Assembly (NCBI GenBank): GCA_030615045.1
Contig: JAUWZY010000019.1
Span: 1-12,420, forward strand
Source: Chloroflexota bacterium
GTDB lineage: Bacteria; Chloroflexota; Dehalococcoidia; SZUA-161; JAUWZY01
Direction: 5' to 3'
DNA: 12,420 bases
A model generated the notes under the pieces. The model saw nothing but the letters and a program-made list of their open reading frames with translations. It was not told the DNA's origin and made no database searches. This document shows positions 6,816 to 12,420 of the stretch, piece after piece. Both the position numbers and the translations under genes were made by a program. The stretch's first letter is position 1. The number at the start of each line of letters is the position of its first letter.

Positions 6816-7286
6816 ATGCCGAGACGGGGAGAAGTAGTTAAGAGGGAGATAGCACCCGATGCCAAATATCAAACTGAGCATTTGGCCAGGTTCATCAACA
6901 AGGTGATGAAGTGCGGCAAGAGGAGCACGGCGGAGCGAATAGTCTATAAGTCGCTGGACATTGTCGAGGAACGGACGGGTGAGAAGCCTCTCGATGTCTT
7001 TGAGCAGGCGGTTAAGAATGCCACCCCGCTGCTTAAAGTCAAACCGCGCCGCGTTGGTGGTGCCACCTATCAGGTGCCGGTGGAGGTCTCTTCTGAGCAA
7101 GGCTTATCCTTGGCCATGCGCTGGCTTGTGCATTCGGCAAGGGCTCGCCGTGGCAAGGCCATGGCAGAAAGGCTGGCTTTGGAGTTCATCGATGCCTCCC
7201 GAGGGGAGGGAGTCACCGTCAAGAAGCGTCATGACACCCATAGGATGGCGGAAGCAAATAAAGCCTTTGTCCATTATCGATGGTGA
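6816..7286 (+). CDS. rpsG: 30S ribosomal protein S7
   Basis: The protein has 156 residues, the standard S7 length. It begins MPRRGEVVKREIAPD and contains FINKVMKCGKRSTAERIVYKSLD, the pattern VKPRRVGGATYQVPVEV (which contacts 16S rRNA) and the C-terminal KKRHDTHRMAEANKAFVHYRW. S7 nucleates assembly of the 30S head and lines the E site. The ATG at 6816 has a strong Shine-Dalgarno, AGGAGG at 6805-6810. The gene ends four bases before fusA, so the two are likely translationally coupled. In enterobacteria S7 is the translational repressor of the str operon; whether that holds here cannot be read from the sequence. Confidence 0.97.
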   Translation: MPRRGEVVKREIAPDAKYQTEHLARFINKVMKCGKRSTAERIVYKSLDIVEERTGEKPLDVFEQAVKNATPLLKVKPRRVGGATYQVPVEVSSEQGLSLAMRWLVHSARARRGKAMAERLALEFIDASRGEGVTVKKRHDTHRMAEANKAFVHYRW

Positions 7287-7290
7287 TAAG

Positions 7291-9381
7291 ATGTTACGGC
7301 CATTTCAGTTATCGCATATCCGAAATATTGGCATCATTGCCCACATCGATGCCGGGAAGACCACCGTCACCGAGATGGTGCTCTATCACAGTGGGCGCAC
7401 CTATAAGGTGGGTTTGGTTGATGAGGGCACGGCAGTGATGGATTGGATGGCACAAGAGCGGGAACGGGGGATAACTATCACCGCTGCTGCCACCAGCTGC
7501 GACTGGCTCGGGCACCGGATTAACATCATCGATACCCCGGGGCATGTGGACTTCACCGCTGAGGTGGAGCGGAGCCTCAGGGTGCTCGATGGCGGGGTTG
7601 TGGTCTTCGATGCCGTTTCCGGGGTCGAATCTCAATCGGAGACGGTGTGGCGCCAGGCCGATAGATATGGAGTCCCCAGGATCTGCTTTGTTAACAAGAT
7701 GGACCGGCTCGGCGCCGATTTCTCCAGAACGCTGAAGATGATAGAGGAACGCCTTAATGCCAAACCGGTGCCGATACAGCTTCCTCTTGGTGTCGAAGAA
7801 TCCTTCCGCGGTGCCATCGACCTCGTTGAGAGCAAGGCTTGGCTCTTTCCCGAAGAGCTGGACTCAAATGCTGTCGAGATCCCAATCCCTGAGGAATATC
7901 AGGAAACCGCCGCCCGAGCTCGGGAGGCGCTGATCGAGCAGGTGGCCGAAGCCGATGAGGAGCTCATGACCGCTTATGTTGAGCATGGCAAGATCACTGC
8001 CTCTGAGCTCGAAGCAGCGCTAAGGCGGGCAACGCTGCGGGGCAAGCTTGTTCCAGCCCTCTGTGGCAGCGCCCTGAGGAACAAAGGCATCCAGCCGATG
8101 CTGGATGCTGTCGTTGCTTACCTTCCCTCGCCGTTGGATGTGCCCCCGATAGAGGGCATAGAGCCCGAGACTGGCAGGGCAGCCTCCCGCCAAGCAGACG
8201 ATAGCGGTCCCTTCTCTGCTCTGGCCTTCAAGGTGGTCACCGACCCCTTTGTCGGCCGGCTGGTGTATCTCAGGGTTTACTCCGGCATAGCCCAGGCCGG
8301 CTCCCAGGTGCTCAATTCCACCAAAGGGCGCAAAGAGCGCATGGGACGGCTGCTTCAGATGCATGCCAATCATCGGGAGGAAGTGACGGCGGCTTATAGT
8401 GGTGGCATTGCTGCTGCCCTGGGACTGAAGAATACCTTCACCGGCGACACCCTCTGTGACTTCGATAGCCCTATCATTCTGGAATCGATTCAATTCCCCG
8501 AGCCAGTGATCTCGGTGGCCATCGAGCCCAAGACCAAGGCTGATCAAGACCGGATCATTGATGCCCTGATCAAGCTTGGAGAAGAGGACCCGACCTTCAA
8601 AACACGCTACCAGGAGGAGACAGGTCAGACCATAATCTCAGGCATGGGCGAGCTTCATCTTGACATCCTGGTCGACCGTTTGCGGCGCGAGTTTAAGGCC
8701 AGGGCTAAGGTGGGCAGACCAAAGGTGGCCTATAAGGAGACCGTCACCATGCCTGTGCGAGCCGAGGGACGTTTCATCAGGCAGACTGGGGGGCGGGGGC
8801 AATATGGGCATGTTTGGCTCGAGCTTGAGCCCCTGGCGCGGGGCAGCGGCTTTGAGTTCGTGAACCGGATTCAGGCTGGGGCGATACCCAGGGAGTTCAT
8901 CCCTGCCGTGGAGGGCGGGATTAAAGAGGCGCTGGAGAATGGGGTTCTTGCTGGCTACCCCATAGTCGATATTCGAGTTGCTGCCTATGACGGCAGCTAT
9001 CATGAGGTCGACTCCTCGGAGCCGGCGTTCAAGATGGCGGCGTCACTGGCAGTGCGCGATGGTGTGTTAAAAGCGAAGCCGGTGCTCCTTGAGCCCATTA
9101 TGAAGCTGGAGATAGTAACCCCTGAGGAGTTTCTCGGTGATATAGTTAGCGATCTCAATGCCCGCAGGGGGCGAATCAGCACCATTGAGCCCTATGCTCG
9201 GACGCAGATAATCCGCTGCTTTTTGCCTCTTTCCGAGACCTTCGGTTACGCTACCGACTTGAGGTCGCTAAGCCAGGGGCGAGCTGCCTATTCTATGGAG
9301 TTTCATCGCTATCACGAGTTACCTCAGCACATAGCGGAGGCCGTCATCGGCCGGGGAAAAGTCGCAGGAGGTGTTTTCTAA
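7291..9381 (+). CDS. fusA: translation elongation factor G
   Basis: The protein has 696 residues, full length for EF-G. GTPase motifs are in order: AHIDAGKT (17-24), RGITITAAATS (switch I region, from 59), DTPGHVDF (81-88), NKMDRLGADF (from 135) and CGSALRNKG for G5. Domain IV and V signatures are also present (RQTGGRGQYGHVWLELEP; EPAFKMAASLAVRDG; LNARRGRI). EF-G catalyses ribosome translocation and, with RRF, recycling. ATG 7291 is chosen because the homology begins there; the longer frame reaching back to 6961 only overlaps rpsG. The ribosome binding site is poor (GGTGATAAG), so reinitiation after rpsG (4-bp gap) is likely. Unusually, rpsJ rather than tuf follows, with no gap at all. The operon position argues against a specialised EF-G paralogue. 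Confidence 0.96.
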   Translation: MLRPFQLSHIRNIGIIAHIDAGKTTVTEMVLYHSGRTYKVGLVDEGTAVMDWMAQERERGITITAAATSCDWLGHRINIIDTPGHVDFTAEVERSLRVLDGGVVVFDAVSGVESQSETVWRQADRYGVPRICFVNKMDRLGADFSRTLKMIEERLNAKPVPIQLPLGVEESFRGAIDLVESKAWLFPEELDSNAVEIPIPEEYQETAARAREALIEQVAEADEELMTAYVEHGKITASELEAALRRATLRGKLVPALCGSALRNKGIQPMLDAVVAYLPSPLDVPPIEGIEPETGRAASRQADDSGPFSALAFKVVTDPFVGRLVYLRVYSGIAQAGSQVLNSTKGRKERMGRLLQMHANHREEVTAAYSGGIAAALGLKNTFTGDTLCDFDSPIILESIQFPEPVISVAIEPKTKADQDRIIDALIKLGEEDPTFKTRYQEETGQTIISGMGELHLDILVDRLRREFKARAKVGRPKVAYKETVTMPVRAEGRFIRQTGGRGQYGHVWLELEPLARGSGFEFVNRIQAGAIPREFIPAVEGGIKEALENGVLAGYPIVDIRVAAYDGSYHEVDSSEPAFKMAASLAVRDGVLKAKPVLLEPIMKLEIVTPEEFLGDIVSDLNARRGRISTIEPYARTQIIRCFLPLSETFGYATDLRSLSQGRAAYSMEFHRYHELPQHIAEAVIGRGKVAGGVF

Positions 9382-9690
9382 ATGCCTCAGCAGCGGATAC
9401 GGATCAAGCTAAAGGCTTACGACCACAGGATTTTGGACCAGTCGGTGAGGCAGATAGTGGAGGTCGCAGAGGGAACTGGTGCCGCCGTAGCCGGTCCCAT
9501 CCCCCTGCCGACACGCATCAGGAAGTTCTGCGTCATTCGCTCCCCGGTCATCGATAAGGATTCTCGGGAGCAGTTTGAGATCAGAACCCACAAGCGCCTC
9601 GTCGACATCCTGAACCCCACTACCAAGACCATCGATGCCTTGACTCAACTCAACTTACCGGCGGGCGTCGACATCGAGATAAAGCTATGA
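9382..9690 (+). CDS. rpsJ: 30S ribosomal protein S10
   Basis: The protein has 102 residues, the canonical S10 length. It carries RIRIKLKAYDHRILDQSVRQIV, GPIPLPTRIRKFCVIRSPVIDKDSREQFEIRTHKR and the C-terminal TQLNLPAGVDIEIKL. S10 sits in the 30S head and, as NusE, joins antitermination complexes with NusB. Its ATG directly follows the fusA stop codon, and the Shine-Dalgarno AGGAGGTG (9366-9373) lies inside the end of fusA, joining the str and S10 gene groups without a break. Its TGA overlaps the rplC start by four bases. Confidence 0.97.
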   Translation: MPQQRIRIKLKAYDHRILDQSVRQIVEVAEGTGAAVAGPIPLPTRIRKFCVIRSPVIDKDSREQFEIRTHKRLVDILNPTTKTIDALTQLNLPAGVDIEIKL

Positions 9691-10304
9691 TTACCGGCAT
9701 CTTGGGCAAAAAGATCGGCATGACCCAGGTGTTCAGGGATGGTGGCGTGGTGGCGGCAGTCACTGCCATTGAGGCTGGGCCGTGCACTGTGACCCAGATC
9801 AAGACCAAGGCTAAAGAGGGCTATGAAGCCGTCCAGCTTGGCTTCGGTCAAGCGAAGAGGCTCAACCGCCCGCAGCGGGGGCATCTCAAGAAGCTGGGGC
9901 CTTATCGGCACCTTCGTGAATTCAGGGTCGAGGATGCCGCCAAAATTCAATTAGGAAACACGGTTGATGTCGGGATATTTAATCCCGGCGATTTAGTCGA
10001 TGTCACCGGCACATCAAAGGGGCGGGGCTTTGCTGGCGTGGTCAAACGCCATCATTTCGCTGGCGGCCCAAAAAGCCACGGCCAATCCGACCGCCATCGG
10101 GCCCCAGGCTCTATTGGCGCTGGCACCGACCCCGGTCGGGTAATCAAAGGGCTGAAGATGGCCGGGCATATGGGCAATGAGAGGGTCACGGTGCAGAAAC
10201 TCCAGGTGGTGAAAGCGGACCCAGAGCGCAATCTGCTCCTGGTCAGGGGGGCAGTGCCCGGCGCCCGCAATGGGCTGTTGCTCATTGAAAAGTCAAGGCA
10301 CTGA
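9687..10304 (+). CDS. rplC: 50S ribosomal protein L3
   Basis: The 205-residue protein is L3, an early assembly protein that reaches into the peptidyl-transferase region. It starts MITGILGKKIGMTQVFRDGG and contains VDVTGTSKGRGFAGVVKRHHF, KSHGQSDRHRAPGSIGAGTDPGRV and KGLKMAGHMGNERVTVQKL, all family signatures. At the loop where E. coli L3 has Gln150 (methylated by PrmB) this protein reads GSIGAGTDPG, so the modified glutamine is absent. The ATG overlaps the rpsJ stop (ATGA at 9687-9690), indicating coupled translation. The next ribosomal gene, rplD, is unusually far away, 314 bp downstream. Confidence 0.97.
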   Translation: MITGILGKKIGMTQVFRDGGVVAAVTAIEAGPCTVTQIKTKAKEGYEAVQLGFGQAKRLNRPQRGHLKKLGPYRHLREFRVEDAAKIQLGNTVDVGIFNPGDLVDVTGTSKGRGFAGVVKRHHFAGGPKSHGQSDRHRAPGSIGAGTDPGRVIKGLKMAGHMGNERVTVQKLQVVKADPERNLLLVRGAVPGARNGLLLIEKSRH

Positions 10305-10339
10305 AAGGAAAACTTCATGTAAGCGTTCAGCACTCCTTA

Positions 10340-10402
10340 TGTCACCCTGAGCCAAGCGAAGCATCTCCGAGATTCTTCGTCGCTTTGCTCCTCAGAATGA
10401 CA
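10340..10402. repeat. imperfect inverted repeat, dispersed TGTCATTCTGAG type
   Basis: The left arm starts TGTCACCCTGAGCCAAGCGA at 10340. The right arm, read as reverse complement from 10402, starts TGTCATTCTGAGGAGCAAAG, and both arms continue to an ATCTC core (about 28 and 34 bases). The arms share TGTCA, CTGAG, AAGCGA and ATCTC. This closely resembles the short palindromic repeat TGTCATTCTGAGCGAAGCGA and its continuation, which I know as dispersed intergenic copies in Chloroflexota and other bacteria. In RNA it would fold into a long hairpin between rplC and rplD. Confidence 0.75.
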
Positions 10403-10407
10403 CCCGT

Positions 10408-10638
10408 GTGAACGGTTACAACATGACGGCGCTGACCACCATGCTCGCCTTATTCCCCCTGGCTTTGGGGTTGACAGAAGGCACTCTCATAGCTGCCGAG
10501 CTGGGCACGGTGGTCATTGGCGGGCTCTTTTCGGCGACGCTTTTGACCCTGGTGGTTCTACCTGTGATTTATAGCTTGGTTGATGGCCTGCGCCGCAGAG
10601 TGTGGTCAAGGAGGCATGATGCAGGTTCCGGTTTATAA
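10408..10638 (+). pseudogene. C-terminal remnant of an RND-family efflux transporter, in the ribosomal operon
   Basis: Translation from 10423 gives MTALTTMLALFPLALGL, then VVIGGLFSATLLTLVVLPVIYSLV and a basic tail. This is the last about 60 residues (final two transmembrane helices) of AcrB/CusA-like RND pumps, which typically read 'MTALTTILGLLPLALG...VVIGGLLSSTLLTLVVVPVLY'. Full RND permeases exceed 1000 residues, and nothing upstream encodes the rest: only 18 bp and a palindromic repeat separate it from rplC's flank. An in-frame GTG at 10408 and ATG at 10423 could start a 76- or 71-residue peptide, but no Shine-Dalgarno is evident. The frame runs 20 bases into rplD, ending at TAA 10636-10638, and its 3' part contains the rplD ribosome binding site. 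It is most likely a transferred gene fragment; a domesticated small membrane protein is a less likely alternative. Confidence 0.75.
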
Positions 10639-11275
10639 TGCTGAGGGGCAGATAATAAAGCAAATAGAGCTGGATGAAAGCATCTTTCGGGTGCCCATGA
10701 ACCAGGCAGTGGTTCATCAGGCATTGGTGGCACAGCGGGCGAATGCCCGTTTGGGAACTGCCAGCACCAAGACGCGGGGGAAGGTTTCAGGGAGCACGAG
10801 GAAGCTGTATCGGCAAAAGCACACCGGTCGGGCGCGGGTTGGGGGCATTAGATCGCCGACTCGCCGTGGCGGTGGCATAGTCTTTGGTCCCCATCCCAGG
10901 AGCTATCGACAACGGCTGCCCAAGAAGATGCGCCGTCTCGCCTTAAGGTGTCTGCTCTCGGCCAAAGTAGCCGATGGTGAATTGAAGGTTATCAACAGCC
11001 TTGGGCTTGTTCAGCCCAAGACCAAGGAGATGAGGCGTATCTTAGAGGCTTTGGGGGCTCAGTCCTCGACTCTCTTGGTCACCGCTGAGGCCGATGCTAA
11101 TGTATACAAATCAGCTCGAAATCTGGAGAAGGTGAAGACGCTGCCAGCGGATCTGTTAAATGTTGCCGATCTGCTTTCACATCGGGCTCTGGTCATGACC
11201 ATAGATGCGGTGCGCAGAGTTGAGGGGATTTGGGGAGAAAAGAGGCTTGAGGGGGCGACATCTGACACGAATTGA
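10619..11275 (+). CDS. rplD: 50S ribosomal protein L4
   Basis: The protein has 218 residues from ATG 10619. MQVPVYNAEGQ is the typical L4 N-terminus. AAGGAGG at 10608-10614 is four bases ahead, against one base for the adjacent ATG at 10616. The conserved extended loop, about residues 46-98, carries GTASTKTRGKVSGSTRK, GRARVGGIRSP, RRGGGIVFGPHPRSY and then LPKKMRRLALRCLLS; it lines the peptide exit tunnel. In E. coli L4 also represses the S10 operon by attenuation and translational control; no S10-type leader is recognisable here because rpsJ abuts fusA. The spacing from rplC is filled by a repeat and an RND gene remnant. The stop TGA at 11273 precedes the rplW start by 29 bases. Confidence 0.96.
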   Translation: MQVPVYNAEGQIIKQIELDESIFRVPMNQAVVHQALVAQRANARLGTASTKTRGKVSGSTRKLYRQKHTGRARVGGIRSPTRRGGGIVFGPHPRSYRQRLPKKMRRLALRCLLSAKVADGELKVINSLGLVQPKTKEMRRILEALGAQSSTLLVTAEADANVYKSARNLEKVKTLPADLLNVADLLSHRALVMTIDAVRRVEGIWGEKRLEGATSDTN

Positions 11276-11283
11276 GTTATAAT
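11255..11283 (+). promoter_or_regulatory. possible internal promoter ahead of rplW
   Basis: A perfect TATAAT (11278-11283) lies 17 bases after GCGACA (11255-11260), a 4/6 match to the -35 consensus. The site sits at the rplD/rplW junction in a local AT-rich patch, the only such patch inside the ribosomal operon in this window. Transcription would start near 11290, leaving a leader of about 15 bases. This is plausible but unproven. Confidence 0.3.
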
Positions 11284-11304
11284 ATATGTTCGATTGGACA
11301 AAAA

Positions 11305-11589
11305 ATGCATCTCTACGAGGTATTGCGGCGACCGATTATCACGGAGAAGAATGCCGAGCTCATGGCGCGGCATAAGTATGTCTTTGAAGTGGCCCGTGAG
11401 GCCAATAAGCGCCAGATCAAGCAGGCAGTGGAGGAAGCGTTCAAGGTGAAGGTGACTCAGGTTAATGTGATCACCGTGTCGGGAAAAAGCAGGGGCTTTG
11501 GTCGGCTTCGGGGTAAGACCTCGCCATGGAAGAAGGCGGTGGTCACCTTGGAGCCGGGACAGAAGATCGAGATCTTTGAGGGAGTGTAA
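11305..11589 (+). CDS. rplW: 50S ribosomal protein L23
   Basis: The protein has 94 residues, normal for L23. It begins MHLYEVLRRPIITEKN and contains KYVFEVAREANKRQIKQAVEEAFKVKV and the loop GKSRGFGRLRGKTSPWKKAVVTL. L23 sits at the exit of the peptide tunnel and is the docking site for trigger factor and SRP. An in-frame TTG at 11272, overlapping the rplD stop, would add 11 residues (MSYNICSIGQK) that do not look like L23, so ATG 11305 is preferred; its ribosome binding site is weak (TTGGA at 11295-11299). The stop TAA overlaps the Shine-Dalgarno of rplB. Confidence 0.94.
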   Translation: MHLYEVLRRPIITEKNAELMARHKYVFEVAREANKRQIKQAVEEAFKVKVTQVNVITVSGKSRGFGRLRGKTSPWKKAVVTLEPGQKIEIFEGV

Positions 11590-11597
11590 GGAGATAG

Positions 11598-12420
11598 ATG
11601 GGGCTGAAGGTATATAAGCCAACCTCCCCGGGGCGGCGGGGGATGAGCGGAGCCTCCTTTGAGGAGCTGACCAAAAAGGAGTCGGAGAAGTCCCTCCTTG
11701 TGCCTTTGAAGAAGACGGGGGGCAGGAGCAATCAGGGGAGGATATCGGTTCGCCACCGCGGCGGTGGCGCTAAGCGGATGCTGCGCCTCATCGACTTCAA
11801 GCGGGATAAAATCGGCATCCCGGGGATAGTAGCCGCTATCGAATATGACCCCAATCGCTCGGCGCATATCGCTCTAATTCAGTATAGCGATGACGAAAAG
11901 CGCTATATCTTGGCTCCGCTGGGGCTTAAAGTCGGCGACACCATTGTCTCGGGACTTGATGCTGAGGTAAAGCCGGGCAATGCCCTGCCCCTCAAGGCAA
12001 TCCCCAGCGGTACCTTTATCCACAATGTTGAACTCCACCGGGGTCGAGGGGGGCAGATAGTGCGCAGTGCTGGCGCTGCCGCTCAGCTCATGGCCAAGGA
12101 GGGTAGCCACGTTCTGGTCCGTCTGCCTTCAGGGGAGCTTCGCCGCATTCATGGCGAATGCTTGGCCACTATCGGGCAAATAGGCAATATCGATCATAGC
12201 GGTGTGACTCTGGGGAAGGCGGGGCGGAGCAGGTGGCTGGGGAAGCGTCCCGTGGTGCGAGGCTCAGCCATGAGCCCTCGCGACCACCCCCACGGTGGTG
12301 GTGAGGGCAGAGCCCCGATAGGGCTCCCCGGTCCTAAAACATCCTGGGGCAAGCCGGCTTTTGGGGTTAGAACCCGAAGGCGTAAGGTCTCAGATGGAAT
12401 GATTGTGAAGAGAAAAAAAT
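11598..12420 (+). CDS. rplB: 50S ribosomal protein L2, essentially complete, running off the window
   Basis: From ATG 11598 there are 274 codons in the window, and the next codon begins with T at 12420. L2 is usually about 275 residues, so that T may open the stop codon. AAGGAG at 11588-11593 overlaps the rplW stop and gives a spacing of four bases. Family features are KVYKPTSPGRRG at the N-terminus, the RNA-binding OB and SH3-like regions (SNQGRISVRHRGGGAKR, IPSGTFIHNVEL), and AMSPRDHPHGGGEGRAP near 224-240. His230 there corresponds to E. coli His229, important for peptidyl-transferase activity. The tail TRRRKVSDGMIVKRKK is the expected C-terminus. L2 is one of the most conserved 50S core proteins and is needed for subunit joining. 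rpsS would be expected next. Confidence 0.96.
   Translation, partial: MGLKVYKPTSPGRRGMSGASFEELTKKESEKSLLVPLKKTGGRSNQGRISVRHRGGGAKRMLRLIDFKRDKIGIPGIVAAIEYDPNRSAHIALIQYSDDEKRYILAPLGLKVGDTIVSGLDAEVKPGNALPLKAIPSGTFIHNVELHRGRGGQIVRSAGAAAQLMAKEGSHVLVRLPSGELRRIHGECLATIGQIGNIDHSGVTLGKAGRSRWLGKRPVVRGSAMSPRDHPHGGGEGRAPIGLPGPKTSWGKPAFGVRTRRRKVSDGMIVKRKK

Noticed and set aside
6961..7290. N-terminal extension of the fusA frame reaching back into rpsG
   Set aside because: The frame is merely open; EF-G homology begins at MLRPFQLSHIRNIGIIAHIDAGKT (ATG 7291), and the extension is an out-of-frame reading of rpsG.
10471..10493. Promoter with perfect TTGACA at 10471-10476 before rplD
   Set aside because: No -10-like hexamer lies 16-18 bases downstream; the motif falls within the RND coding remnant.
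11272..11304. TTG 11272 as rplW start (ATTGA overlap with the rplD stop)
   Set aside because: The added residues MSYNICSIGQK do not resemble L23, and homology starts at MHLYEVLRRP; the overlap is probably accidental.

Overview
The window looks like a chromosomal segment of an anaerobic or facultatively anaerobic bacterium, GC about 55%. It most resembles Chloroflexota, probably class Dehalococcoidia. That assignment is an inference from protein style (long S12, SAM-like/GreA fusion, Por enzyme, lone molybdopterin oxidoreductase), not from a database search.

Layout. Positions 1-1273 (+) hold the end of porA and all of porB, two subunits of a 2-oxoacid (probably pyruvate):ferredoxin oxidoreductase. 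A two-helix membrane miniprotein (1334-1546), a very basic 59-residue ORF (1580-1759) and an intact tRNA-Pro(UGG) gene (1789-1864) follow. A solitary cytoplasmic molybdopterin oxidoreductase is on the minus strand (1919-4258). Just behind it, in the same orientation as the tRNA, is a detached copy of the tRNA 3' half (about 4335-4377). The oxidoreductase is therefore bracketed by tRNA-derived direct repeats, like the scar of a site-specific integration. Next on the minus strand is a two-gene unit transcribed from about 6190: a glutaminase-less asparagine-synthase-like enzyme with a C-terminal zinc ribbon, then a GreA factor carrying an extra integrase-like SAM domain.

A divergent promoter region (6161-6308) separates that unit from a merged str/S10 ribosomal operon on the plus strand: rpsL (TTG start), rpsG, fusA, rpsJ, rplC, rplD, rplW and rplB, the last running to the window edge. 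The junctions are very tight (4-bp gap, 0-bp gap, 4-bp overlap), and tuf is missing from its usual place after fusA.

The clearest anomaly is in the 314 bp between rplC and rplD. This gap holds an imperfect inverted repeat of the dispersed TGTCATTCTGAG type, followed directly by the last two transmembrane helices of an RND-type efflux transporter. That gene remnant reads in the operon direction and carries the rplD ribosome binding site in its 3' end.
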